DNA of 64,000 nucleotides. Source: Cryoendolithus antarcticus. Taxonomy: Eukaryota; Ascomycota; Dothideomycetes; Cladosporiales; Cladosporiaceae. Within the stretch, counting starts at the first letter, position 1. Every line of letters starts with the position of its first letter. The position numbers and the translations under genes were made by a program. Location of the stretch: positions 186,001 through 250,000 of the forward strand of contig NAJO01000040.1 of the NCBI GenBank assembly GCA_002077065.1. Reading direction: 5' to 3'. Positions 42,203 through 52,415 of the stretch are shown here, piece after piece. Below the pieces are notes generated by a model, which saw nothing but the letters and a program-made list of their open reading frames with translations, searched no databases and had not been told where the DNA came from.

Positions 42203-43408
42203 CTACGACTCCGCTAATGCCCTCTCCGCCAGTTCCCTATACCTCCCCGCATCGAATCTCTGCCTCTTCCAGCTCCTTGCTCTCCCCTCTTCGATCCTCT
42301 TCTGCTTTTCCGAAGCCTGCACATCCGCCGGCGTGAAGCTCCAGAAGCTCCTCGACTGCGCCACACCTTTCGTCGAGGGCGTCTTGGGCTCAGAGATCCC
42401 CGTTCGCTTACCACGCGGAATGCGAGCGAGCGGCGTACCGACTGTCGGACCAGTGCGAGCAGATCGCTGAGCTTGCGGTATGGTTGTCTTGAGACGAGCT
42501 GTCTGGACAAGGCGGAGGTGAGTCTGGAGTTGGGCGCAGAGGGCGTCGAGGTGGGACTCGATCTTTGATAGGTCAAGCACAGGTCGCGCAGCTGTATTTA
42601 CCGGCTTCTTCGGCGTTTCAAAGATTGGCTCGGGTAGATCATCGACAGGTGTCTGCGCTGACATCGGCGAGACTGCCGCTGAGATGTCTGAGCTGAAGAC
42701 TGCGGAGCCAATGGGAGACACTGGGGATGTGGGAGAAACTTCGAAGGATGCTAGCTTGGAACGTGGACGGTAGGTCGGAGTATTTGTCGTGAGTAGTGTG
42801 GGGAGGTAGGAGCGCGAATGAGCAGTACCAATATAGGGAAGCTTTGGAGAGAGGTGGTATTGCTTGGGTGGCGATCCAGGACGGATTGGTCGCAGTAGAC
42901 CTTGAGAAGTAGACTTCTGGAGACGCGGGCGGACATCTAGAAGTGACATACTTGAGTAGTCACGCTGGAGCATATTTGGTGGTGGACTGACAGCTGAGTC
43001 GACTCTTTCGCTCTCCTTATCGTCGAACAGCCTGTCCAGGGATGCTTTTTCGTCCGCTTCAGCTGCACCTATCACAGAAGCTGGTAGCTTGCACAGACTA
43101 GCTCGACACTCTGCGACTGATGGGAGCGCGTCCATGGCGGTACGAAAGTGCTGCTCAGCCTCGTCGAAGGCTGGAAGCTTGGCTTGCGAATGTTCGTGTA
43201 GCGCTCTGGCGAGCTCATCGTGCGCGAGTCCAAGATAAAGATGAACGAAAGCTTGCCGCATCGGATTGCTCTGGTCGGACTGATGACTGACGAGCATAGT
43301 CTGCCGACAAGCATTGATGCATTGTCGATACTGCCTCGCGACAAAGAGCGCCTTGATGGTAAGCAATTCGCTCGGGTAGAAGTCGGTTGGCTCGCGTGTC
43401 GCATACAT
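42203..43408 (-). CDS. Conserved fungal protein with TPR-like N-terminus
   Basis: 401 aa, single exon. Residues 12-125 are helical and TPR-like: ELLTIKALFVARQYRQCINA, FVHLYLGLAHDELARALHEH and FDEAEQHFRTAMDALP. The centre is S/P-rich and probably disordered (SPTSPVSPIGS). A C-terminal helix, DLSKIESHLDALCAQLQTHL, is followed by a basic region (RIPRGKRTGI, KQKRIEEGRARSWKRQRFD). I do not recognise a named family. An adaptor role is suggested only by the TPR-like repeats. It converges with VPS33, with about 180 bp between stops. Confidence 0.75.
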   Translation of the reverse strand: MYATREPTDFYPSELLTIKALFVARQYRQCINACRQTMLVSHQSDQSNPMRQAFVHLYLGLAHDELARALHEHSQAKLPAFDEAEQHFRTAMDALPSVAECRASLCKLPASVIGAAEADEKASLDRLFDDKESERVDSAVSPPPNMLQRDYSSMSLLDVRPRLQKSTSQGLLRPIRPGSPPKQYHLSPKLPYIGTAHSRSYLPTLLTTNTPTYRPRSKLASFEVSPTSPVSPIGSAVFSSDISAAVSPMSAQTPVDDLPEPIFETPKKPVNTAARPVLDLSKIESHLDALCAQLQTHLRLVQTARLKTTIPQAQRSARTGPTVGTPLARIPRGKRTGISEPKTPSTKGVAQSRSFWSFTPADVQASEKQKRIEEGRARSWKRQRFDAGRYRELAERALAES

Positions 43409-44363
43409 AGTGTTGACGCTGATGGAAGGGCGAAGTGTACTGCTAAGTCAATCTCATACGTCGTGGGCAATCCCAACGATACTGCCACAGTGTCCAGCAC
43501 ATGCTGATGGAACACAGACAAAGAAGAAGTGAAGTCGCGAATTGCCCACCTTGACGAACGCTGCAGTTACGGTCGACTGCATCATCGCAGGAAGGCGCGA
43601 CCGTGGCTTGCGCAGCATTCAAGAACTTCAACGCTGCATGCATAAGTAGATGTACCTTTGTTCACTCGATTTCCTGTTTGAGGTGCATACCAACTCGACA
43701 AGGCGATTGGCCAAACATATCGTCGCAGCTCGGTACATACTCGGTAGCGAGGAGATGCTGACCTCGCCGTGAGCGCCGTCATGACTACTTGTCAGTCGCA
43801 GCGATGTCGCTAGCAGGCTGTAGAGGCGGTTCAAGGCACCAGGGTATTGATATGCGAGGATGTAAAAGCGATGGAGAGCGACGTCCGAGATTCGGGAAAG
43901 TGAAGGGTACCTATTTGTCAGCTGTCAATGCTTGTACCATTGCTTCTTGATAGACTTGCCGATCCGACGTGAGCACCTACAAGCAGTCCCTTGATACGAC
44001 TCAGGGCTACCTCACTGCAGACCCTTGGCCACTGCATTGGGAGCTGCTAGTGTCAGCCATCTCTTCTGACTTAGAGGCCGCATTCAGGCGCGGTGTCTGC
44101 GGCTGGCCTCAAGACTGACCTGCCTTTAAAGTGCAGATAGCTAGTGCAGCGACAGCGCTCGCCGTCAGATTCGTTCTCGCTCTCCGTCAGGTTGATCGTC
44201 CTACTTCGTCCGTTTGGTCTCTGGATTACGCTCTCGCGTTGCACATATCGTTACGGCCGCTACCTCTAGCTGCTGGTATAAAGTTTCTCCAGTCCTTTCC
44301 GTTGACTCCTCAGATAACATTTCTAATCATCGTCGACGACGTATACACTAAGCTCCTCCGAAG
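43409..44363. other. Intergenic, divergent
   Basis: About 950 bp between two start codons. Frames at 43443-43643, 43582-43834 and 44131-44421 are short and featureless. Confidence 0.4.
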
Positions 44364-45627
44364 ATGGTCTCAGCGAAGTCACCTCCAGATCTTCGGATCC
44401 CTCACTCGACCTCGACGGTAGACGTATCGATCATCGATACAACGGCAGCTGTGATAGGACTGCCAGCGGCATACTTCGTGGAGCCTGAGATCCCTGGGTT
44501 GAGCGTAGTCACGGCACCATGCTATGGCTTTCTCATCAAACATCGGAGCTCGACCTCGAAGTCAAAGTATGACACTTTCGTCTTCGATCTCGGTGTTAGA
44601 GTCGATGTAGGTAACCTGAACGCTACATGATAGTTGCATGGAGAGTACTAATCCATGCACAGTGGGAGAACAGTCCCAAATCGTTGGTGGACATGATCAA
44701 TGGCAGTGGAGCTTCGATCGAGGTTGTGAAAGATGTTGCTACGATCCTACGCGAGAACGGACAGGACCTCAATGAGATCGGCGGGATCATGTGGTCACAT
44801 CACCACTTTGTACACATGCTCCTAACTTTCGGTCAGTCTCACGCGAGCTGACAGACATACAACAGGATCACACCGGAGACCCCACGACCTTCCCGTCGAG
44901 TACTGATCTCCTAGTCGGGCCAGGTTTCAAGTCGGCGTTCGTGCCTGGCTGGCCGGCAATCCCAGATTCTGGCGTCGCAGAGTCAGCATACGAAGGCCGC
45001 GATTTGATTGAAGTCGACTTCGCAGCCCAAGGTAAGGGCTTGAAGATTGGTCGCTACGAGGCCATAGACTTCTACGGAGACGGCAGCTTCTACCTTCTCG
45101 ACACTCCCGGTCACGCTGTAGGACACATCTGCGCTCTGGCACGCACCACTGCTGACCCACCGACATTCATGTTCTTGGGCGGCGACATTGCGCATCATGG
45201 AGGCGAATTCAGACCGACTGAGTACCTCCCTCTACCAGACGACATCAAGCCCAATCCACTCTATCCACTCGGCTCGAAGTCCGCTCCCAGGTGCCCAGGC
45301 GAGATTTTCGAAGCTCTTCATCCCAAGCACACCCGCACCGAGGCATTCATGCAGCCTAAGAGTGGCGAGAGTGCACACGTTGACGGCGCACAAGCGAAGC
45401 TGCAGATCGAGAAGATGGGAGAGTTCGACGGGTACGATAGCATCTTTCCCGTCATCGCTCACGATCAGAGTCTGTACGATGTCGTCGACTTCTACCCGAA
45501 ACCCGCGAATGATTGGAAGGCGAAGGGGTGGAAGACTGAGGGGACCTGGAGATTTCTGAGGGACTTTGAGACGGGAAAGGAGGAGTACAGTCCGCAGTAC
45601 GAATTCAGCTTTCCGAAGAAGGCATAG
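44364..45627 (+). CDS. Metallo-beta-lactamase-fold hydrolase (lactonase-like)
   Basis: Model join(44364..44606, 44663..44809, 44866..45627), 383 aa. Introns of 56 nt each (GTAGGT...CTAAT...CACAG and GTACAC...CTGAC...AACAG) keep phase 0. Splicing 2 assembles the zinc motif SHHHFDHTGD (HxHxDH) from two exons, which strongly supports the model. Other metal ligands are in [10 protein letters not shown] and GGDIAHHGG. The layout resembles the AHL-lactonase/fungal MBL hydrolase subgroup; the substrate is not predictable. The C-terminus has [19 protein letters not shown], common in fungal members. No signal peptide, so cytosolic is likely. Confidence 0.9.
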
Positions 45628-45965
45628 GCGGGGGCCTCGTAGGCTGTCTGATGCTCGATTTCCAGCTCTCTGTATGTAGTCTTGGCAGGGTAAAGTCAAA
45701 GAGCTTCTTCCTCCACGCTCCAAATTTCCTCCACTTTTCGGCCACTCTCAACACGTGGAATTGACGCAATTCTGCCGAACCGACCCTCATCCTCCCTGCA
45801 TTCACGTGCGCGCAGTCCACATTTGTGGCAGTGCTCCCAACAGCTCCAGATGTCAGTCTGTAAGTGCCTCTCATAGTCTGCCTTGAACAAGATTTTGACA
45901 GATGCTTCGCGCGCTGTCACCAACGCGCTGGCTGTCCTTCTAAGCGAGTGTTTCCTACTTCCAGT
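45628..45965. other. Intergenic
   Basis: Short spacer between two rightward genes. No features seen. Confidence 0.4.
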
Positions 45966-46628
45966 ATGCCTACACCTACCCGTCCGTCCTATCGTCGAGC
46001 TCTGTCCTCGTACACCTCGAAGAACAAGCCACGTCTGTACATTGCTATTTACCAGAGGGGAGGTGGAACGACCAACACCCCCACCTCCAGCAGCTTCTGC
46101 GACTCATACCACTGGGCACTTATCGTCGGCCCACCGACATCAGGCCGAGAGGATCCGGGGACTAGATATCACTTCTCACACTCATCTAGCTTGAGCAAAC
46201 ATACGTCGCCTCCTGCAGCTGGCCTCCTGCGCAGAGAAAGCACGCATACCTTCCTCTACTCTTCGGACGACCTGGTCGAAGCTCCCGCAGCTCGGACAGC
46301 GTTACTGTGCCGTGTGAGCGTGGCCAAGGTAATCGATACCGCCGCCGTAGAGGCTACGCTTCGCACCCTTGGTCCCGGAAACGAGGCAGACGCGTCGACA
46401 TACACGTGCTTCAGCTGGGTCCAAGAGGCGTTCGTGAAGCTTCACGAAGCTGGCAGTCTCAAGAGCTACTTCGATGGTAGCGATTGGAGAGAAGTCGAGA
46501 AGATCTGCAGAGACTACGTGAGGGAGAAGAGGCAGCAGGGAAGATTCATAGAGGGCGACATCGGGCAATGGGATAACAGTGAGGTGGCGACGTACTGTGC
46601 TTGGCAGTACCGGGAGACGACGGCTTGA
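45966..46628 (+). CDS. Conserved fungal protein, DUF6914-like (tentative)
   Basis: 220 aa, single exon from MPTPTRPSYRRALSSYTSKN. Characteristic blocks are KPRLYIAIYQRGG, SYHWALIVGPPTSG, GTRYHFSH, LLCRVSVAKVIDTAAVEATL and YTCFSWVQEAFVKLHEAG. This pattern (RLYVALY...YHWALIVGP...TCxxWVxEAF) is common in ascomycete proteins that I associate, from memory only, with DUF6914. The conserved H, C and W residues suggest an NlpC/P60-like or protease-like fold, but that is speculation. Function unknown. Confidence 0.8.
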   Translation: MPTPTRPSYRRALSSYTSKNKPRLYIAIYQRGGGTTNTPTSSSFCDSYHWALIVGPPTSGREDPGTRYHFSHSSSLSKHTSPPAAGLLRRESTHTFLYSSDDLVEAPAARTALLCRVSVAKVIDTAAVEATLRTLGPGNEADASTYTCFSWVQEAFVKLHEAGSLKSYFDGSDWREVEKICRDYVREKRQQGRFIEGDIGQWDNSEVATYCAWQYRETTA

Positions 46629-46973
46629 AAACAAGCGCGACTTGATGGGGTTCGTACATGAGGCGGGGTCTGGGATTGGGAAGCCGAAGATCAAAAGCAG
46701 AGATGGATGATCGCTATGGAAAAGCTCAGCGCCACGGGCCATCTCGTCACGCCCGTTAAAAGCCGGCTTCCACTCGCACCGCTTTCCGTGGCTCGCGGTG
46801 CACGCCCAGAACTTGTGTCTGACGCGGTCACTGTGACGCCCGATGCCGTCAGATCCGATGAGTGAGCCACAACGCTGGGTAATTGTATCGGAATTGCAGG
46901 GCCCTGCTCGGTCAAGCTTTGCAAGCCAGGCGTCTTGCTCTCTGTACTATCGACGTCCCCAGAAGCTACCACG

Positions 46974-48980
46974 CTACTCCAGGGAAATCTCTTGAGGCCC
47001 ACGTGAGGCCGCGCTGCTGGGTGGTACGAAGCTGCTCTCGAGGACCGAAGCAGTGGATACGAGGCCACTGTTGCTGTTTGGCGCTGCGGTAGGATCTGAA
47101 CGCTCGAGAGAAACCACTACGGCTATCATCGACGCCACAACTTCCGAGACCTGTGCTCTGTCCAATGTACTTTGAGCACCTTCCGCCGAAGACAGCCCAA
47201 CTGCGCCTGCTGGGGGAAGCGTCTTCGTCTCCGCGGGCGGATGCGACTCAAATGCCGTCACCGATGAGCCACCGTCCGGCATGGAGCCTGGTACTAGATC
47301 CACAACAGAGGCCACTACGGCTATCATCGATGCTAGAATGCCCGATATCTGGGCACTGTCTAGTGTACTCTGAACGCCTTTCGTCGCAGAATGTCCCGTG
47401 GCTCCTACGGGTAGAAACGTGTTCGGCGGCATAGGCAGATACGACTCCGATTCTGTCTCTGGTGCGCTGTTGTGGGGCACATCATTCGGCGCTGACAGTC
47501 CCGGATCCCCGAGCGACGGTAAAGGGCCAGCAGCCGATCCCACACCTCGGCCAGGCGTCAAAGCGTCGCTCGCAGGTCCCTGATTTGACACAGCAAGCTG
47601 TGAGCTGGGCGTTGGAGCAGTGGACACCCATGCGCTTGAAAATGCCCCAGCCTGCGCAGTTTTCGTCTCCTCACTGCCACCGGCTGCCGACGATGGAGCC
47701 GCCATCAATGTCTGCGATACTATCGGCGCTATCAGGGAAGCAGCTTGAGCAGCTGTGGCACTTATCACGGCGGCTGTTGCCGTATGTCGGCCCATGCTCG
47801 GGCCCATCATAGTCGCAGCTGCTGTCAATCCCAGCGGCGGATCGAGCACGCCTGTGGAGTGCACCACGCACGTCGCCCAAGCCGGTTGCAACGCCGAAAG
47901 CCAGGATGGCAGGATCAGCTGTGGAAGATACGGCTGAGAGATGGTCTCGCAGCGCGTCGAGTTCGTGCAAAAGTCCATGCCTTTGTATACAGACCACGGC
48001 ACCGGGTATTTCAGGTCCGCCAAATTGAGTGGGGACGTGAAGGTCTGCACATACGAAGGCTGTGCGGGATCGACTGAGTAACTCAACGATTGCAAGTTGA
48101 GATCCCACATGGATGCGACGAAACCATTGACGACTATGCCGCAGAGTCCTTGATTTGTGGCACCAGTGGCGAAGAGATTGCCGAAGCTCATGTAAACGCT
48201 CGGCGAGATATAGGTCTGGCCACCAACGACCTGAGTATTCGGTCCCACTCCGGTTGGCGTGGCTGTCACGATAGAGCCGCCGCCAGTGCAGCTGTCACCG
48301 TTTGTGGTGGAGACTGGGAATTCTTGCAGCTGGACATCATTCGCAAAGATGGTGCACTCGCCGCAAGCGCCGAAGAATCCACTGCTTGTACTACACATCG
48401 GCGTTGTAGTCAGCAGGCCCACCTCGGTATTCTGGTACACGTTCGTCTGCAAAAGCTTCTCGCAGTCCGACTCAGCTATACTGCAGCTAGGTGAAGCACT
48501 CGGGTACGAACCTCGAGTGTTCGTTTGGTTCTGAGCACAGATCGATAGCGTCTCGATCGTTGTGCCACTCGTGATGGGATAGGTGAAGCCCGGAGGTGTC
48601 CTGGGATGGCCATCGCAGTACGTCGTCCAGGCGAATTCCGCCTCGGTGTCCATGAGCGTCCAGATGACGGTTGAGGTCGTCTGGGGGCAGTTCGTGGTCA
48701 GCATGACCTTGCCCGGAGTCTCCCAATCGCGCTTGGCCTCCGAGTAGGAGATCTTGGCTGCGTTGCAGCGGCTTGCTTGAGGATAAGTATCATTGGCAAT
48801 GTGTCCAATACCTCCAGTCGGAAAGAGGCCTGCCGACGGGCCAAGAGCTCTTGGAGCCCAGGCGTATCCCAAAGTCGAAGGCCGGGTGCCGTATCGGATG
48901 TTCCCGGCCAACGCCTGCATTGCCTGCGACACGATAGCCAATACGACCAGTGCGCATCGCAAGCCGTTTCTGAAGACCAT
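46974..48980 (-). CDS. Secreted cell-surface protein, Ser/Thr/Ala-rich, possibly GPI-anchored
   Basis: 668 codons. The signal peptide is RCALVVLAIVSQAMQALAG. A Cys-rich ectodomain spans residues 27-360 (CGECTIF, CSIAESDCEKLL, DSCTGGG and others), then a long S/T/A/P-rich stalk. The stalk has a duplicated module: LPVGATGHSATKGVQSTLDS then ASMIAVVASVV, repeated as LPPAGAVGLSSAEGAQSTLD then ASMIAVVVSL. The frame stops at ISLE. Just downstream another frame (46691 to about 46920) ends GASGSRLLTG then WPVALSFSIAIIHLCF, which looks like a GPI attachment signal. A roughly 61-nt intron (GTAGCG at 46976... TTGCAAAG) would join them in phase, so the true C-terminus may be at 46691. Confidence 0.72.
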   Translation of the reverse strand: MVFRNGLRCALVVLAIVSQAMQALAGNIRYGTRPSTLGYAWAPRALGPSAGLFPTGGIGHIANDTYPQASRCNAAKISYSEAKRDWETPGKVMLTTNCPQTTSTVIWTLMDTEAEFAWTTYCDGHPRTPPGFTYPITSGTTIETLSICAQNQTNTRGSYPSASPSCSIAESDCEKLLQTNVYQNTEVGLLTTTPMCSTSSGFFGACGECTIFANDVQLQEFPVSTTNGDSCTGGGSIVTATPTGVGPNTQVVGGQTYISPSVYMSFGNLFATGATNQGLCGIVVNGFVASMWDLNLQSLSYSVDPAQPSYVQTFTSPLNLADLKYPVPWSVYKGMDFCTNSTRCETISQPYLPQLILPSWLSALQPAWATCVVHSTGVLDPPLGLTAAATMMGPSMGRHTATAAVISATAAQAASLIAPIVSQTLMAAPSSAAGGSEETKTAQAGAFSSAWVSTAPTPSSQLAVSNQGPASDALTPGRGVGSAAGPLPSLGDPGLSAPNDVPHNSAPETESESYLPMPPNTFLPVGATGHSATKGVQSTLDSAQISGILASMIAVVASVVDLVPGSMPDGGSSVTAFESHPPAETKTLPPAGAVGLSSAEGAQSTLDRAQVSEVVASMIAVVVSLERSDPTAAPNSNSGLVSTASVLESSFVPPSSAASRGPQEISLE

Positions 48981-49493
48981 GACGGGTTACGTCTGCGAAA
49001 GAGATACTGGAAAACGCGAGCGACCACACAAGCAGTCTATAGACAGCTACACTGTAGTGATGTACTGTACGTACTCAATGACTTCCCATCAAGTGCGTTC
49101 TAAATATGGACTCCGCTCCGGCGCTTTCACGGTCTTGCCTATTGGCCACTTACATATCATTTCCAAGGTATGCCATTTGTCGAAGGTCGCAATCTGTGTG
49201 TGAGGTGCCCGTAATGTCACGTACTGTGAGCTACTGCGAGGCAGCGCTGCGGCACAGAAACTGGGCGCTTGCATATAGTGCACCCACCCGGCAAACTCCC
49301 GGGTAGGACTTCATACATAGTCAACGTAAAGGTGAATTCGGCGCTCAAGTATCAAACTCCGTTCAGAGACTACACAATGGACATCTCTGATTCGGGGAAT
49401 GTTGTAACTCGATATTGATTTTGTACTTAGATTCCTCTAGTATCGCACAGATGCTATCCTAGTTTCCCACCTCTTCAGATCTTGAATCCACAC
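48981..49493. other. Intergenic
   Basis: Upstream of the surface-protein gene and 3' of the endoglucanase. No coding frame with features. Confidence 0.4.
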
Positions 49494-50392
49494 CTACACC
49501 TCAGTCCCACTGAAGCCATTGCAGCTGACCTCGATCGCAGTCCCGATACCAAGTCCAACACCCGAGTTGCCGAACAATGCCGCAGTCGCGCCAGAGTCCT
49601 TGCAGGTGTCAAAGTTCACGACAGCGCCGTACTGATTAGTGCTCGTCTTGCTGCTCTGCGAGCAAATTGGGTTGCCTTGGCCCGGGCAGAGGTTTGTGAC
49701 TTGCACGACAATGCTGTTGCCGGCATTGGAAACCTTGTTGCCGCTGCTGTCGGTCTGGATGGTGAGTTTCCAGCAAGTACCGCAGGCTGGTCCGGCGCCG
49801 GCGCCCTAGGAGATGTCAGTATGCCAATCGTGATCAGCAATGGAACAACAGCACTCACAGGGCCTACGCCGAAGTAGTTCTGAGAAATAGCCGCGTTGTA
49901 GCCGGTGTTGTAGAAGCCGCACGCAGTGGTCTTGGTCTGGCAATTGCCGGAACCGAAGGTGTCGCCAGCGCCGTAGTAGGTGAACGACGCCTTGAGGCTT
50001 TGGCCCGAGCCACCGGAACCACCAGAGCCACCGGACGCAGTGGTTGTTGTTGGCACAGCAGCCCGGGTGGTGGTCGTTGTCCTCGCTGTCGTCTTTGCGG
50101 TTGTTGTCGCAGCTCCACCACCTTGCACTAGATGTCAGACAACGCACTGTTACTAGATCGGGACAAAGACAAGGCTACCTGGGGTACACTGTGAATAGTA
50201 CTGGTTCTGTGCCTTGCACGTGGAGCCGGAGACGCAAGTGGTGGGCCCGGTCCAGCCTTGGCCTCCACATTGGCCATAGCTATCTTTGATCAGCTATTGA
50301 TGACCTAGACGCGCGACTGGCTGGACTTACACAGACTGCTGTGCAAGCACTGCAGTCGCCAAGGTGGCGAGTGTCACTAGACTGGAGAACAT
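49494..50392 (-). CDS. Endoglucanase GH45 (subfamily C type) with N-terminal CBM1
   Basis: Secreted beta-1,4-glucanase acting on cellulose. Model complement(join(49494..49805, 49859..50127, 50179..50279, 50331..50392)), 247 aa, introns 51-53 nt. The signal peptide is [20 protein letters not shown]. The fungal cellulose-binding module is [15 protein letters not shown] ... [14 protein letters not shown]-rich linker follows ([18 protein letters not shown]). The double-psi beta-barrel domain has [59 protein letters not shown] and [10 protein letters not shown], resembling Phanerochaete-type Cel45. This subfamily is expansin-like in fold, so a loosening rather than hydrolytic role is an alternative. 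Confidence 0.9.
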
Positions 50393-51714
50393 GCTGACGT
50401 CTGACAAGAAGCGAATCGAAGTTCCTGAGTAAAAGATGAACAGAGCACGACGTTCGTATAGAAAGACACAGAAGGCAATGCAAGAGGACAGAGAAGTATA
50501 CCTTCCTCGAGTCTGAGGACTATGAAGTACCCCACCGATCCCTGGATATACCAGATCGGTATCCGGCACGATGTCGTAGTCCAGAAACATGCTCGTCACA
50601 CAACACGGCTCGCTTGAACAAAGTGCTCCACGCAGCCATCGATGTCAAGCAATGCCATGGGGTAATCAGTCCCAGCGATTGGAGGGTGTCGTCACCACGA
50701 CCGCACTATGAAACGAGCACATGGTCCAGGCTACCGCACTAGGTCAGGAGTTGCCAGTGTCGAGCTTTAAGCGGTCAAGCCTTACAAGCCATGTGTCGAA
50801 ACCTCGATCTGGTGTTCGGTGTGGCGGCCGGGGCAGGGAGATCCGTACGGGTACTAGGAACAGTGCAGATTATCGAGCCGACGGAGATGGCAGGAGACGG
50901 CTCATCGGCAGGCGTTCCCTCATCGAGATCTGGGTGTTTTGACTGTGATACTTCGGTGATTGTCGTTAAGGGTGGAAGTTTCTCTCGAGCGGACGCGACG
51001 GAGCTTGCTAGGCGCTTTCCCCGACATTGTGGTGGTTTCTCGCATTGTCACTATACGCAATGCGTCTTCATCATACCATTCCGATCTTCCAGAAGCGCAG
51101 ATCGTGGAGTGGACCTCATTTCACAAGTCGAGGATCAGGAGTGGACGTCAAGGGAGTGATGTTTCGAGTAGATAGACGCCGCCTTGGCAAAGCTTAGCGT
51201 GTGCCACGTGCTTGTCAAATCACTGCGCTCTAGATGTGATGGCGAAACGAGCGTCACGCAAAACATGAGAACGGTCTTTAGCCGGTCGCAGATGTCACGA
51301 ATCACTGTCTGGCAACCCCTTGGATTTTCTCCCCGGCACTAGACGTCAATGCAGTAATCCCCTTGAGTTAGCCGACGCTGTGGACATACGAGGTGTGGAA
51401 TTCACGTGGAATTTACGTGAGGTCTTGAATTCGAATGGTGCCATGTATTATGTGGCAATGGAGGAAAGCAGTGTTGCAGCAGTGGGAGGGAGCCGAGGAT
51501 GTCTTAAGTAATCTGGGTCAATTCGCCCGCTGTACGCTCATTGCGTCGCTATGATCATGAAGCAGATCTGCTATGCTGATGTGAATGCGCATAGCGCAGG
51601 CAGACAGTGATCGTGCGAATCCAGCGACATTAGACGCGGCCGCTTCCTCTTCCTCCAACGCCTGGCTCATGCGTCATGTCCATCCTCACCGGCGCTTCAT
51701 ACTGCAATTCTCAC
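50393..51714. other. Long intergenic region
   Basis: About 1.3 kb between the endoglucanase start and the RPS13 stop. Frames at 50721-51175 and 51320-51511 have no domains. A tandem 11-mer (GTGGAATTCAC, GTGGAATTTAC) lies at 51395-51416. Confidence 0.4.
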
Positions 51715-52415
51715 CTAGGCCACGAGCGTGCTGGCAGTTGCGCTCTCGTATCTCCAGGTAGGTGGCAGGGCGCCGACAGTCTTGTAGTAGCGGGAGAGGC
51801 GGTGAATGCGAGACTCGATGAGAATCAAGCGGAACTTGCTGTCCTTGTCCTTGCGGTTGCGCTCGAGATGCTTGCGGACGGCGACGGCCTGGCCATGTGG
51901 TCAGCATCATGCCCTCTAAAGCATTTCGCCGCTGCTTCTACTCTCTGTACTCACCTTCTTGATCAACATGTAGAGGTCCTCTGGAATCTCCGGAGCGAGG
52001 CCTGTTCATCACTCTGTCAGTCTGAGACCAAGCAGAGGCATTGTTGTATGTGTGCATGATGCGCCATGTATTTCAATTTTGCATATCCCATCTCTTACTG
52101 CACTTTCACACCGGAAGTAGCGTACCATTGCCCTTGAGGATACGGAGGATCTTGTTGCCTTTACTCATGTTAGTACATGCCCTCCAGTACTACATCTCTG
52201 CGCATTATCCTACCTGTCACGATCTTCACCTGCGCAACACCATGGCTATCACGGAGAACCACACCAATCTGCGATGGCGTAGCACCCTTCCTGGCGAGCT
52301 TGCAGATCTGGTCCACAACTTGATCTGGGGTGGTCTTCAACCAGGCTGGGGGAGTGCGGGAGTAGGGGAGGGAAGAGGAGCTGATGCCCTTTCCATTGCT
52401 GTGCATGCGACCCAT
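51715..52415 (-). CDS. RPS13: 40S ribosomal protein S13 (uS15)
   Basis: Small-subunit ribosomal protein. Model complement(join(51715..51888, 51955..52001, 52126..52158, 52214..52415)), 151 aa, exactly the family length. Exon 1: [20 protein letters not shown] to [13 protein letters not shown]. Exon 2 (33 nt): [11 protein letters not shown]. Exon 3 (47 nt): [16 protein letters not shown]. Exon 4: [20 protein letters not shown] to ATASTLVA. Introns are 55, 124 and 66 nt. Intron richness is common in fungal ribosomal protein genes. The start is the universal MGRMH. Confidence 0.97.

Noticed and set aside
45232..45723. 163-residue minus-strand frame
   Set aside because: Antisense to the metallo-beta-lactamase gene; no independent evidence.
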